Assembly: GCA_030323885.1 (NCBI GenBank) | Contig: CM059187.1 | Span: 131,632,424-131,696,423, forward strand | Length of the DNA stretch: 64,000 nt | Source of the DNA: Branchipolynoe longqiensis | Lineage: Eukaryota; Annelida; Polychaeta; Phyllodocida; Polynoidae | Direction: 5' to 3' | Part shown: piece by piece, positions 11,981-23,000 of the stretch | How the letters are laid out: every line of letters starts with the position of its first letter | Position numbering within the stretch: the first letter of the stretch is position 1 | Notes under the pieces: generated by a model | The model's database searches: none | What the model was told of the DNA's origin: nothing | What the model saw: the letters and a program-made list of their open reading frames with translations, nothing else | Program-made: the position numbers and the translations under genes

Positions 11981-12145
11981 CATCATCATCATGCTGTCGA
12001 TTGCGATGCAACAAAGACTGCTTTCATTACTTGACAGCTGCTCTCCATTTAGCTCTCTGCTGTGAGAGTGATGTCCATAAGTTGGTCTTCATGTCTCTCA
12101 GCTTCAGGTTTCTCTTGATGGTATCCTTGAACCGGAGACGATTAA
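11981..12145 (-). pseudogene. LINE 3' end (C-terminal RT-protein remnant plus ATG-repeat tail)
   Basis: Read on the minus strand this encodes FKDTIKRNLKLRD, then LSQQRAKWRAAV and a stop, followed by 3' untranslated sequence and a short (ATG)n tail at 11981-11992. The same peptide and tail order occurs on the plus strand at 54960-55182. The motif (Arg-Trp-Lys/Asp-x-hydrophobic, Leu, then W-x-x-L-x-Q-x-R-x-x-W) is typical of the C-terminus of LINE ORF2 proteins. It is a severely 5'-truncated, dead copy. Confidence 0.7.
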
Positions 12146-12399
12146 TAGAGGAGTAGGGATCAGAACGACCCTAAAACTTAACCACCATTTGGAATCTGAG
12201 AGCACCTAGAACCCATGGCTTTTCAATTATAGCTGCTTCAGCATATCTCAGAGAGCGGAGAATGGGAGAACCCGGGAGGTGGTTGTGGCGCCTGATTTTC
12301 CTGGTTGTTGCTGCTGGTCTTGTTTCAGCGAGCAGGAAACTACAACGATGGCCTGTGAAGCACCAGGTCAGCAGCCTGTGGGCTTTCTGGTCCATTAGT

Positions 12400-13165
12400 C
12401 GGCCCACCCGCGGCGCACTCGGCCCTTTCTCCTCCTCACCCGGCCTCCCTCCCCTTCTCTCCCGCTGACGGCCTCCCCACCTTACCTTCTCTCCCCCTCA
12501 CGGCCTCCCCCACCTCCCACCCCCTACACGGCGCTCAATGCCCACTCATCGACACGCTGCCCACCCCCTCCCCGTCCCCATCCTCCCTTCTCTCTACCCT
12601 CAGCCCCCCCCCCCCACCTCCCCATGTACCGTTCGTGGTCTGCATTGACCTGCCGCAAGCCGCCGGCAGCTCGCTGTCCGCTGCCTGCCGCCTGCTGCCC
12701 ACCGCCTGCCAACCGGCGCCCACTGCCCTCAGCCCGCCTCCTCCCGCCCGCCGCCTGCCGCCCACCGCCCGCTGCCCTCAGCCCGCCTCCTCCCGCCCGC
12801 CCCCGGCCCCTCGGCGCCTGATGCCCGCCGCTCGCCGCCAGCCGCTCGTCGCCCGCCTCCTGCCGCCCGCTCCCCTTCTGCCCGCCACCCACCCTCCGCA
12901 GCCGACGCCCGTCCCCCGCCGCCCGCCATCCTCTTTCGCGTCGCGATTCGATTAGTGTCAAACACCATATCTACGGCCGCGTGCCCGCGTCGTGACGACA
13001 CGAATGTTGCCCGTATGAAAGGCGCACTGGTTGCCGGTGGTTGCCGCTGGTTGCCGCTGGTTGCCTGCCGGCGACCCGCCGCGGTCCACTGGTATCTGGT
13101 GGAACAGCGATAATTAAGGCGCCGCTTGTTGTGGCGACGCGCTGGGTGCCGGCGTGATGCCACCC
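12400..13165. repeat. GC-rich low-complexity block with ~48-bp and 12-bp tandem repeats
   Basis: The stretch at 12640-12900 consists of CGCC, CTGCC and CCGCC words, with one 30-base phrase recurring at a spacing of about 48 (near 12723 and 12771). At 13027-13072 the 12-base unit GGTTGCCGCT(GG) repeats three to four times. The long Pro/Ala or Gly/Arg frames on both strands (12524-13163) are compositional. Confidence 0.75.
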
Positions 13166-13838
13166 CTACGCGAGGCGAATTGGATCTGCCCGAGTCGCGC
13201 TCTAACGCATCTGCTGCCCCTAGTTTAAGTTGGCCCTAAGTTGGAAGCAAACGCCGGTTGGTTTTGAAGTAGGAGACGGGTATAAAGTATGCCACGAACA
13301 TTTCCGTGTTATTTGGATCTAGGCATACAGAAACACAACACAAGTATGATTGGTTGAAAACGCTGACTCTGGCTGGCCGTATGATAATAGTGGTTTTAAA
13401 TCAGATTGGTCAAAAATCTGGAAGCAAATGGCAGATGATAGTGGATCTTGCGTTCCCACGTGAAACCTGGGCTTTGCCATCTTAGGTGCAAACCTAATAG
13501 TCCAGGCCGCTCACACCCAAGCACGTAATGACCGGACTGGCAGTGCCTGTGGGTAAATAATATATATATATAATATCTTTCATATTATATTCCATGATCT
13601 TCAAGGTCATTTCCTTCCAACATGTCAGGCTTAGCATATTCGCTCAAGCACATTTGCTAGTTAATTGATTTTTCTTTCATGAAAATGTTAATAGCGCCTT
13701 TATTTATATTCAAATAATGAATTATCTAGCAGATATATATGTTTTAGATGGACGACGTCAGATAAGCAGCAAATAATTGTATTTCAGCTTGGGATATTTT
13801 TTTACCGCTTGTTCATTTGGTGTTGCTTTTTTTGTCAG
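13166..13838. other. no gene seen; possible intron-like flank
   Basis: No repeat family recognised here. The last 40 bases form a T-rich polypyrimidine tract ending TTTTTTTGTCAG, which would act as a 3' splice site for the candidate exon that follows. Confidence 0.35.
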
Positions 13839-13892
13839 TCCCTCAAAATCACTGTAGAGTACTTTATGCTCGACCCCATCAAGGCGCCTGGG
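13839..13892 (+). CDS. candidate 54-nt internal exon, host gene unknown
   Basis: A strong acceptor-like tract (GCTTTTTTTGTCAG) is followed by 18 open codons and a possible donor (GGG then GTAACT). The peptide would be SLKITVEYFMLDPIKAPG, a balanced composition unlike the low-complexity frames around it. The length is a multiple of three. I do not recognise the peptide. No partner exons are identified and the G/T minisatellite begins about 30 bases downstream, so this could be chance. Confidence 0.25.
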
Positions 13893-13914
13893 GTAACTGA
13901 TGGGCGAGTGGAGG

Positions 13915-16330
13915 TTTTAAATGGTGGGTGGTGTGGTGATGAGAATGGGGTGCAGCTGGTGGTCGGTGGGGCTAGGGATGAAATTGCAGGAGGGAGGGTT
14001 GGACTGGGTGGGGGTGAAGTGGTTGGGAGATAAGGGTAGGAGAGCGGGTGGTGTGGTGAGGGTATCCGGGTGGAAGTGCAGGAAGAGTCGGGTTATTGGA
14101 TGGTGATTTCAGGGTGATGAGTGTGGTAGTGAGATAGGGGTGGGGGTGGGAGGCTGTAGGGGTAGTTGTAGTAGGTAGGGTTGGGGGTAGGTGGAGTGGG
14201 GTGGGGGTGGAAAAAGGGGTTTGTGATGGAGAATGGTGCTTGAAAGAAGAGGCGCTTTACATGCAGAAGTGGTGGTGGATGGGTGGTGGTGGTGGTAGTG
14301 GATGGTAGGGTTTGGGTGAAAAGTGCTGTTGGACTGGAGAAGGGGTTGGGGTCAGTGGTAAGAGGGGTAGTGGTGGAAGGTAAGATGGTGGATAGGGTGT
14401 AGGGTGCTGGTGTAGTGGGAGTGGTACATTAGTGGAGTTTGGTGTGTGGGTGGTGGGTAATGGTGGAGTGGGGAGTAGTGGTGGGGAGTGCAATGTACAT
14501 ACATAGCAGTGGAGATGGGAGTGCCAGTGGTGGATTGTGGAGGTGTGCGGAGTGGTCGTGTTAGGGGTGGTGGTCTCGGATGGGTTTACATGTGGTGGAT
14601 TTTGGTGGGGTTCGGAGTGGTAGTGTTAGGGGTCGATGTGTGGGGGGTGTTTACATGGGAGTGCAAGTGGTGGATTGTGATGGGGCGCAGAGTGGTAATT
14701 TTAGGGCTGTTGGTGTTGGATAGGTTTACATGAGGTGGATTGTGGTGGGGTGGTGTGTAGTAGTGTTAGGGGTGTTGGTGTGGAGGATGTTGGTGTGGAG
14801 TGTAAGTGGTGGATTGTGGTGAGGTGGGGACTGGTAATGTTAGGGGTGGTGGTGTTGGGGGTGTTTAAATGGGAGTGTGAGTGGTGTTGCGTGGTCTCAT
14901 GGGGAATGATAGTGTTAGGGGTAGTTGTGTGGGAGGTTTTTACATGGGAGTGTATGTGGTGGATTGTGATGGGGTGCCGAGTGGTAATGTTAGGGGTGTG
15001 GTGTTGGATGGGTTTATAAGTACTGGAGTGTGGTGGGGTGGAGAGGGGTAATGTTATGGTTGGTAGTGAGGGCTGGGGTGTTTACATGGGAGGGGCAGTG
15101 GTGTTTTGTGGTCTCCTGGGGAAGGATAGTGTTAGGGGTGTTGGTGTGGGGGTGTTTACATGGGAGTGTAAGTGGTGGATTGTGATGGGGTACGGAGTGG
15201 TAATGGTAGGGGTGTTGGTGTCGGATGGGTTTACATGTGGTGGATTGTGGAGGGGGCAGTGTGTAGTTTTGTTGTTGTTTGTTGTTGTTTACATCCTACC
15301 AACATCTAAGGTCATATCAGGACGGGGTGTATTGTAGTATTAGGGGTGTTGGTGTAGGGGTGTTTACATGGGAGTGCAAGTCGTGGATTGTGATGGGATG
15401 TGCAGTGGTAATGTTAAGGGTGTTGGTGTCGGATGGGTTTACATGTGGTGGATTGGGGTGGGGTTGTGTGTAGAGTTGGGAGGGGTGTTGGTTTGGGGGT
15501 GTTTACATGGGAGTGCATGTGGTGGATTGTGGTAAGGTGTGGAGTGGTAATGTTAGGGGTGGTGGTGTTTAAATGGGAGTGCGAGTGGTGTTTTGTGGTA
15601 TCATGGGGAATGTTAGGAGTGTTGGTGTCGGATGGGTTTCCATGTGGTGGATTGTGGTGGGGTGGTGTGTAGTAGTGTTATGGGTGTTGGTGTGTGGGGT
15701 GTTTACATGGGAGTGCAAGTGGTGGAGTGTGATGGGGTGCAGAGTGGTAGTGTTAGGGGTCTTGGTATGGGGGGTGTTTACATAGGAGTGCAAATGGTGG
15801 ATTGTGATCGGGTGTGGAGTGGTAGTACTAGGGTTATTGATGTATGAGGGGTTTACATAGGAGTGCAAGTGGTGGATTGTGACGGGGTGCAGAGTAGTAG
15901 TGTTAGGGGTGTTGGTGTCGGATGGGTTTACATGTGGTGGATTGTGGTGGGGTGGTGGGGTGGTGTGTAGTAGTGTTAGGGGTGTTGGTGTGGGGGGTGT
16001 TTACATAGGAGTGCAAGTGGTGGATTGTGATGGGGTGCAGAGTAGTAGTGTTAGGGGTGTTGGTGTCGGATGGGTTTACATATGGTGGATTGTTGTGGGG
16101 TGGTGGGGCGGTGTGTAGTCTTGATAGGGGTGTTGCTGTGGGGGGTGTTTATATAAGAGTGCATGTGGTGGATTGTGGTGGGGTGCGGAGTGGTAGTGTT
16201 AGGGGTGTTGGTGTCGGATGGGTTTACATGTGGTGGATTATGGTGGGGTGGGGAGTGGTAGTAGTAGGGCTGGTGTAGGGGTGGCAGTGGTGGGTTGGGA
16301 AGGCTGAGTGGGGAGATAGGGGGGGGGGGG
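13915..16330. repeat. G/T-rich minisatellite, ~70-75 bp period, degenerate
   Basis: The plus strand is almost free of C. From about 14490 to 16280 one phrase recurs every 70-75 bases: TTTACATGGGAGTGCAAGTG, then GTGGATTGTGATGGGGTG, then GTGTTAGGGGTGTTGGTGT. Two alternating forms (TTTACATGGGAGTG and GGGTTTACATGTGGTGGATT) suggest a ~145-bp higher-order unit. The open frames of 60-100 codons rich in Val, Gly and Trp here are artefacts. Confidence 0.88.
15270..15326 (-). repeat. SINE-A tail-only fragment inside the minisatellite
   Basis: TTGTTTACATCCTACCAAC, then ATCTAAGGTCATATCAGGACGG is the inverted last ~50 bases of SINE-A and nothing else. It carries CCTACCAAC where most copies have CCTGGCAAC, as does the fragment at 41988-42035. 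Confidence 0.75.
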
Positions 16331-16722
16331 AGTGCGAGTAGGCGGGTGGTGGACGCCGGCCAGGAGGTGAGGGCGGATGATCAGTGTTGAGTGGGAGATA
16401 AGAGGACCATGAGGGGAGACGATGGTAGTGGGCGATAGAACGATTGGAACGACCAGAGGGAACCCAGCAGGAAATGGCGGTAGGCACGAGGCTAAGAAAG
16501 GCGTGGGCGGCTGGGGCACAAGCAGGCCTTCCCCCAACAGACAAGCTTGTTGCTGATTGTCAGCGACTGACCGAGTGGGGATTGTAACCAGTTTGAATCG
16601 GACAGGATAGATAGGCTGATGGTTAGACCATCCGCTTCCCGTAGTAGATATATGCCTTTGATACGATCCCTAACTGAATCAAACCAAAGAATTTAAAAAA
16701 GGTAGTGAAGCTTGTTTTATTT

Positions 16723-16866
16723 CACGACGCCCTTAGAGCATATTGATTTTCATCATCGGCTATTGGACGTCAAACCTATGGTCATTCTGACATTTCTTCG
16801 GAGCAAAGCTACTGCCGCCACATAGGCTTCTCTTTTCGATACCCAAAGAATTAATACAAAGCAGAA
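16723..16866 (-). repeat. MetaSINE-like tail
   Basis: Inverted relative of 350-470: CATCGGCTATTGGACGTC, then GGTCATTCTGACAT, then GCCGCCACATAGGCT. The two copies together define the repeat. Confidence 0.65.
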
Positions 16867-16879
16867 TTAGTGTTGTTCT

Positions 16880-17078
16880 AGGTGGTGTTTATAGATCGGG
16901 CATGGACTGATTAGCTCAGTTTCAAAATAATGTGACTGGCTGGGATATAACGGTATATATCGCAGTGAGGCAGCAATATGAAGCAAATGTGATTATAGCT
17001 CCCGTCGCAAGTCGGTGCCCAACCTGAGGTGCCCTCAAAATGTCTCTAAGACGCTAAATCCGAAATAATCAATATGAG
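16880..17078 (+). repeat. SINE-A copy, old and degenerate
   Basis: Recognisable body (GGACTGATTAGCTCAGTTTC, AATGTGACTGGCTGGGATAT) and a decayed tail (CAAGTCGGTGCCCAACCTGA). Divergence is much higher than in other copies. Confidence 0.6.
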
Positions 17079-17286
17079 CATTCTGCGTCTGATCACCACA
17101 GTCTCAATAAGTTGTCGGCCGCTAAGAAAAATTGAATTGGACAATGTCTGTTTATATATATGCAAATGAACCTACTCGCTGGAACTAAAATCAGAGACTT
17201 GGTGCCAGATTAATTGGACTATATCCGCTGCCGCTGAATTGATTACGTCTCTTGTGAATCAGTGTTTGACTGTACCCTAGAAGGGC

Positions 17287-17614
17287 CAGACGAAATGGCC
17301 GAACGAGTTTAGTGTTCTTCTCCCGTTTTTGTGGATAGTGGAATTCGAACCCTGGTCGAGTCAAGCAATTTATTTAAACTTGATACTTGTCGTTTCCTAT
17401 TCGGGCGCTCAACATTAGTAGGAGAGGGAAATTACTGCTTGGCTCAGTGTCAGGATAATGTGACTGAGTGGGATATCAGGTCATGGTGCTGGCAATCTGG
17501 TCTCCCAGTCGTGCAGCACGATAAAATCGTCATGAGTGCGCACTGTCACAAGTCGGTACCCGTCCTGGTATGACCTTAGATGTTACCAGGATGTAAAACT
17601 CCAACAATCAACGA
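17287..17614 (+). repeat. SINE-A copy, full length
   Basis: The head begins CAGACGAAATGGCCGAACGAG; a B-box-like ATTCGAACCCTGG lies at 17342-17354; the body is intact and the tail ends CTCCAACAATCAACGAACC. Confidence 0.85.
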
Positions 17615-17797
17615 ACCAAACTCGAGGAGGGCCTGGAGATGCTGGCCATGGTGAGCTTAGAGACCGGAAGTAGGATGGTTCTCCCTCAGTGCCCTATATT
17701 TAACTGAATCCACTTTTGAACATATAAACACATGATGTCTCCTGATGATCAATCTCGGTTGGGGGTATTGTATTGCCCTAGTGGGTGGTGAGGTATG

Positions 17798-18000
17798 GTG
17801 AGCAGCATGACCCGATATCCCACTCAGTATCCTGACACTGAGCTAACCAGTCCTTGCCCTATCCTATTAATGCTGAGGGCCAGGCTAGGAAGCGACAAGT
17901 ATCAATTTGATAAGTCATTGGTTTGACTCGACCGCGAACCAAACTCCCGATTCCCCCACTTGAGGTCCACGCTCTACCGATTCGGCAACCTCGCCTGGTG
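17798..18000 (-). repeat. SINE-A fragment, head and body
   Basis: Inverted body (GTATCCTGACACTGAGCTAACC) and head (GTTTGACTCGACCGCGAACC, then CTCTACCGATTCGGCAACC). The tail is absent. Confidence 0.8.
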
Positions 18001-18329
18001 ATGGGAGGGAGGTGGGTGCATGTATGGGTGGGTGGATGCAGAGCAATATGCAGTCACGATAGCGAGTAGTGTAAGGAAGTGGAAACTGGTTGGTTGTAAG
18101 TGTGAGCTGCACTGTGGCTGTGTGTGAGCTGTGGAAGAGGAGGATGAGAAGGAGGAGGATGAGAAGGAGGAGGCAGAGTGAAAGTTTGAACCGAGTATCG
18201 CCGATCGTAGACCGCGGCATGTGCGGGTGTCGGGCGGCCGTGGTACATGTGCACGAGCTGTATTTGTGGGTGGGACCAGGGCGGCGGCGAGGACGGGGAC
18301 GGACGGGGATGGGCAAGAGGGAGGGCGGC

Positions 18330-18535
18330 GGGACCGGGCAGGGCGGGCAGGGCGGGTAGGGGGGGGGGGGGGGGTCGGCACGGCGGACTGGAGGGGAGGG
18401 CGGGCAGGGCCGGGCACGGCATGGCGGGCAGGGCGGGCAGGGCGGGCAGGGCGGGCAGGGCGGGCAGGGCGGGCAGGGCGGGCAGGGCGGGCAGGGCGGG
18501 CAGGGCGGGCAGGGCGGGCACGGCACGGCGGGCAC
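18330..18535. repeat. (CAGGGCGGG)n 9-bp tandem repeat
   Basis: At 18424-18520 about 11 perfect 9-base units, flanked by a 13-G run at about 18359-18372. A 9-base period keeps all frames open, which explains the frames coding GRAGRA or PALPAL on the two strands (17915-18856). Confidence 0.93.
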
Positions 18536-18765
18536 GGCTATCGGGAACAGGCGGCTCGCGTTAGCTTGGAAATGAAGTATTGGCACGCTTGTAATAAACG
18601 CAGGCGGCCGCCACGGTTTGTCGGTAATTCGCTGCGCCTCTCAATCGATACTTCAGAGTGTTCCTCACAGACCCTACCCCCCCCCCCTCCTCTGTCTCTC
18701 ACACACAGACAAACACACGGTTCACCCTTACTGTCTAAATTCGCGCCCGCAATCCCATCAAACCG

Positions 18766-18797
18766 TACCCCCGCCCCCGCCCCCGCCCCCGCCCCTT
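18766..18797. repeat. (CCCCGC)n hexamer
   Basis: About five CCCCGC units. Confidence 0.85.
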
Positions 18798-18869
18798 CTC
18801 GCCACATGTCGGTCAGTCCTTGGATAGCCAACTGGGTGTGCGGGGAAGGAAACTAGGCACTGCTTGCTA

Positions 18870-19515
18870 TCCACTAGAAATGTTCAGGCACCACCTACCA
18901 AACTAGACAAGGCATCCAACAGAAACCAAGTTCTGCCTTCCACCCAAACCTAGGCACGGCATTCAACAGAAACCAAGTTTTGCAATCCATCTAAAGCTAA
19001 ACACGGCATTCAACGTAGACCAGGTTTTGCAATCCATCTATATCTAGGCAAGGCATCCAACAGAAACCAGGTTCTGCCATCCACCTAAAACTAGGCATGG
19101 CATCCAACAGAAACCAGGTTTGCATCCACCTAAAACTAGGCATGGTATCCAACAGAAACCACGTATTGCCATCCATCCAAAACTAGGCACAGCATCCAAC
19201 AGAAATCAGAGTTTGCCATCCACACAACATTTTGCACAGCATCCAACAGAAGCCTGGCTCTGCCTTCCACCCAAAACAAAGCACGGTATCCAACAGAAAC
19301 CTGACTCTGCCATCCACCTAAAACTAGACAAGGCATCCAAGAGCAACTAGGTTCTGCCTTCCATCCAAACCGAGGCACGGCATTCAACAGAAACCAGGTT
19401 TGCCATCCACCTAAAACTAGGCATGGAATCCAACAGAAACCAGGTTTTGCCATCCACCCAAAACTAGGCACAGCATCCAACAGAAACCAAACTCTCCCTT
19501 CCACCTAACACCAGG
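18870..19515. repeat. 47-bp tandem array, about 13 copies
   Basis: The unit is built on AAACTAGGCACGGCATCCAA, then CAGAAACCAGGTT, then TGCCATCCACC. Successive GGCATCCAAC phrases lie 47 bases apart (for example 18911, 18958, 19005). Copies differ by a few substitutions and small indels. A 122-codon minus-strand frame (19136-19504) is judged incidental. Confidence 0.9.
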
Positions 19516-19599
19516 CACCATCTCGTCGCTCTGCGGGCGGCCTTAACTTGGCACGGTCAGGCGGGCTCAGAAAGCCACCCCGGAGGAAATGCCACACTT

Positions 19600-20880
19600 A
19601 GACGGATCACCGGCCAGGATAAGGCCGAGGCGACATAGCCCCATGGCCCCTCTCCAGGGTGCTGACACTTGTCGTATTAGCAGCACCTCTCCCCCCGCCC
19701 TCTTGTCCCCTTCCAACCCCCCTCACTCCACCTCCCCCCACCCCCTACTCCATACCCCCATCGCCCTCTCACCGCCACCGCTCCCCGCGAAACTGCCCTA
19801 GCCGCAACAGTGCCTTCAATACAATGGGAACCCACCTAATGACCAACTATGTATAATATCCATAGCAACGAAAAATACCCACAAACTTTCACTCACTCCT
19901 ACATCATTAATGAATTAATCTCAGGGGATTTGGTATATGCATAATTCGCGCCAAGCTCGACATATCGTGACGGTTTGCATGTGTATTCATGTATAGTGAC
20001 CACTTTGAAATAGATGGGTTTTTTTTGTTTGTTTGGGGGGGGCGGGGTGGGGGGAGCTGTAAGCACGTGGGGTTTCAGCGTGTATACCGCGGGACCTTAC
20101 AGAGCCTCGCCCTCACCAGAGATTGGCCGCCTCCGCCCCTCCGCCCCTCCGCCCCTCTGCGCCCCGGCACCTCGGCGGCCCGGCGCCCGGGCCCCCGCAG
20201 ACAGCGCGATCTGCTCTTTGATCGTATCTGGGACGTTCTCCAAATAGGATGAGCATGTTTACCGGTCGCCTCGTGATTAGGATCCATTGATTGGGGAGAG
20301 GGTGGACTATTGATTGGCGCCACCACGGTGAGGGTGTGGAGTGAGGGTGGCATAGTGACTGCCTAGGGAGTAAACTGCTTACACGTGCCCATGTGTGGTC
20401 GTGGGTGGGTGCGCGGGTGGGGGGGAGGGAGGGGTGAACGGGGGGGATAGAGGAGATGGACGGGTTCCACTTGACCTCACTGACACCACTTGTATATGCC
20501 CCCTACACCTGACCTTAACTTGGCTTAAGCAGCCCTCTCTGGTAAACACACTGATGCTCTCTCTGCCCTATAGTGTCTGGGATTCTGGGACAATGAATTG
20601 GGTTGCCGGGGGTGGGGGGTGTTGAAGATGAAAGTCGTCATTGCTGTGCCCAATCTCATATGAAAGCCTATGCAAATCGGTTCCAGCAATAGTTGTTCTG
20701 TGGGCATGGCAACCAATGTCGCTATCAAACGGTGGGGGCAATTGGAATCAATGCAGCAGATTTAGCAGCCTGGTGCAAAGCAGAATTTGTTTGCAGTTTG
20801 CTCTGTCTTTTGGTGGAAACTCATGAGAACAATGCATTATCTTGGTGGATTGGTAGGATGGCATAGTGCAGACGCACTCA
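19600..20880. other. no gene recognised; C-rich and G-rich pockets
   Basis: Low-complexity stretches at 19680-19790 (C-rich), 20030-20060 (G-rich), 20120-20200 (CCGCCCCT words) and 20400-20445 (G-rich). Nothing else is recognisable. Confidence 0.45.
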
Positions 20881-20899
20881 CGCACGTCATTACTGCACT

Positions 20900-21035
20900 C
20901 AACACATGACTTAAGAATTTATATGATTTGCTACCTAGTCTGGAACTCGGCATTACTAGGACAGGACAAGGAGCAGTGGAATGAGGAAGATCAATTTTCT
21001 GCGATTGAAATTTCCCCTGCTTAATCAACTAATGT
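20900..21035 (+). repeat. SINE-C fragment (SINE-A body joined to the alternative tail)
   Basis: The body GGAACTCGGCATTACTAGGACAGG runs directly into GGAGCAGTGGAATGAGGAAG, then TTTCCCCTGCTTAATCAACT, then ACCAACAAACAAAAA. The head is missing. It sits next to a SINE-B copy, as at 45.4-46.0 kb. Confidence 0.75.
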
Positions 21036-21073
21036 ACCAACAAACAAAAAACACAAGATGGGACAGATTTTGT

Positions 21074-21374
21074 TTTCTTGAAGATTTATACTGCTTATCA
21101 TGGATAAGTCTGAATAGACTTGCTTTCACCATTAGACAGTTTGTCGATAGAAACCCTGAGTCTACACTTTTACCGAGCCAAGGGATTTTTAACCTCCCAC
21201 ACCACATAGACATGGTATGAGAGCAACTGGCCTTTGATGTCACTGTAAGTTATACACAGCGGTGGAAATCCAAATTGGCAGAGCTGGGGGCATGGGGAAT
21301 CGAACCACAGACCTTCAGATTAGGAGTCCGACCTAGAAAAAAGTCAGACACTCTAACCACTCCACTACAGAGAA
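21074..21374 (-). repeat. SINE-B copy
   Basis: On the minus strand it starts GTTCTCTGTAGTGGAGTGG, a tRNA A-box-like start, followed by a long variable-arm-like segment (CTTTTTTCTAGGTC) and a B box (GTGGTTCGATTCCCC). It ends TATAAATCTTCAAGAA. Collinear with the plus-strand copy at 45590-45883. The head suggests a Leu- or Ser-type tRNA origin. Confidence 0.8.
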
Positions 21375-21377
21375 CAC

Positions 21378-21602
21378 CACAGATGAATGAGTTGATCATC
21401 CGATTCCCGTGTGGATGGTCATGGGATTCAAGCCTGTGAGCTGCAAATCGTGGCCAAGGCAAATCGATGATTTTAATATTTATACTTGTCGCTATCTAGT
21501 CTGGCACTTGACATTAGTAGGATAGTGAAAGGAGCAGTGGAATGAGGAAGACCAATTGTGTGCGATTGGAATTCCCCCTGCTTAATCAATGAGTGTAATA
21601 TA
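21378..21602 (+). repeat. SINE-C copy
   Basis: Decayed tRNA-like head (ATGAATGAGTTGATCATCCG), SINE-A body (CTGGCACTTGACATTAGTAGG) and the alternative tail (GGAGCAGTGGAATGAGGAAG, then CCCCTGCTTAATCAAT). Confidence 0.72.
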
Positions 21603-21921
21603 ATTTCTGTAATGATGTTCTTATGTGAGTGTCTGCAATAGCTGGCTATATAGGTAATTCAAAAGCGGCGGTCCTTAATGTCCTAAATTCGCTATATTCT
21701 CAATGATAGTTTGCACACTTTAGGACAATCCTCGCAGAGATCCAACTGCCGTTCAATGCTCTGTGACGCAGGTACATCACATGTTGAATCTCTAGGCGGG
21801 CGCAGACAAAAAGGAATATTGCTTGAAGTCGCGCCAAATAATTGTTCTTACACTTTACCCTCCCTCTGAAATCATGGCGTATGTTGATCGTTATTTACAG
21901 GCTTAGCGATTATAGTTCACA

Positions 21922-22243
21922 TGGTTGGTTGTTGGAGTTTTACGTCCTGGCAAAATCTAAGGTCATATCAGGACAGGAACCGATGAGTGGCAGTACATAC
22001 TGATGGCACTTGATAGTTTTGCCCCACTGGGAAATCAGGCCACTGCCACCATGACACGATATCCCACTCAGTCATATTATCTTGACACTGAGCTAACTAG
22101 TTCTTTCCCTATCCTATTAATGGCGACTGCCAGATTAGGAAGCGATAAGTATCAATTTTATAAGTCACTGGTTTGACTTGCCCAGGAAACAAACTCCCGA
22201 TCTCCCGCTGACGAGGCCCCGGCTCTACCGATTCGGCCGAGCG
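21922..22243 (-). repeat. SINE-A copy, near full length
   Basis: It runs from GGTTGGTTGTTGGAGTTTTA at the left to the inverted head (CTCTACCGATTCGGCCGAG) at the right. Confidence 0.85.
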
Positions 22244-22350
22244 TTCGGTATATAGACAGATACCCGGTACATGTTGCATTCAGTTGTTAAGGTAAATATA
22301 TAATCATATGAGTATGTTAAATCCGATTAGGTTCTTGGTGATATATAACA

Positions 22351-22709
22351 TTAAAGCTGCAAAATCCGATGAAGCATAAACTTGTCAAAACCAAAACATT
22401 AATTTAGATTTGATTCTCCATATCTAACGTAGATATTGATGCACTTATTAAGTATTTGTTGCTGCATAGAAGGGGATACTGAGGCACTTTAATCAAATGT
22501 GTCACTGCTAAAGCCTCTTAGGGTCAGGGATTTGGAGTGCTTGCCCAAACTAATTTTACATGTTTGCATTTAAAAAATCTCTAAACTTAGGCATTTAAAG
22601 TAAAAGTTACTTCAAACTTAAAGTAAAAGTTACTTCAAAGGTAGATGATAGGAATTTAATGTATTTATCTCAGAAAAAATGACAAAAACTCCGGGCTATA
22701 CAACTTTAA
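22351..22709 (-). mobile_element. MITE-2 copy a
   Basis: Starts TTAAAGCTGCAAAATCCGATG and ends GGGCTATACAACTTTAA, so TTAA is present at both edges. The interior is the reverse complement of the copies at 24811-25157 and 36315-36660, with an extra tandem of AAAGTAAAAGTTACTTCAA. Confidence 0.8.
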
Positions 22710-23000
22710 AGTTTGTTCGCCATATATATGGCCATGGTTGTCGACATGGCGTAAAACTCCCAAGTCACTCAAGCACTGTTAAAGTTGGACAAACAGATGG
22801 TCATGCATTCCTTCCACAATAATTTCTATAAATATAATAGATTGCTCATTATCATCGACTTTATTTTAATTTGGAGTAAATCGCATTTCGAAGGTTAAAC
22901 TCTGGATGTATTTAGTTTGAATATAAAAGCAGATAAATAATTGCGACATGCCAATCGAAATGTTGCACATTATAGTTTCCAGCAATTCTATTAAATTGAC

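Noticed and set aside
12524..13163. 145- and 144-codon minus-strand frames in GC-rich DNA
   Set aside because: Gly/Arg/Ala-rich translation of short GC repeats, with an equally open frame on the other strand.
17915..18856. 223- and 211-codon frames on opposite strands
   Set aside because: The core is the 9-bp CAGGGCGGG array, open in every frame. The rest is SINE-A and G-rich DNA.
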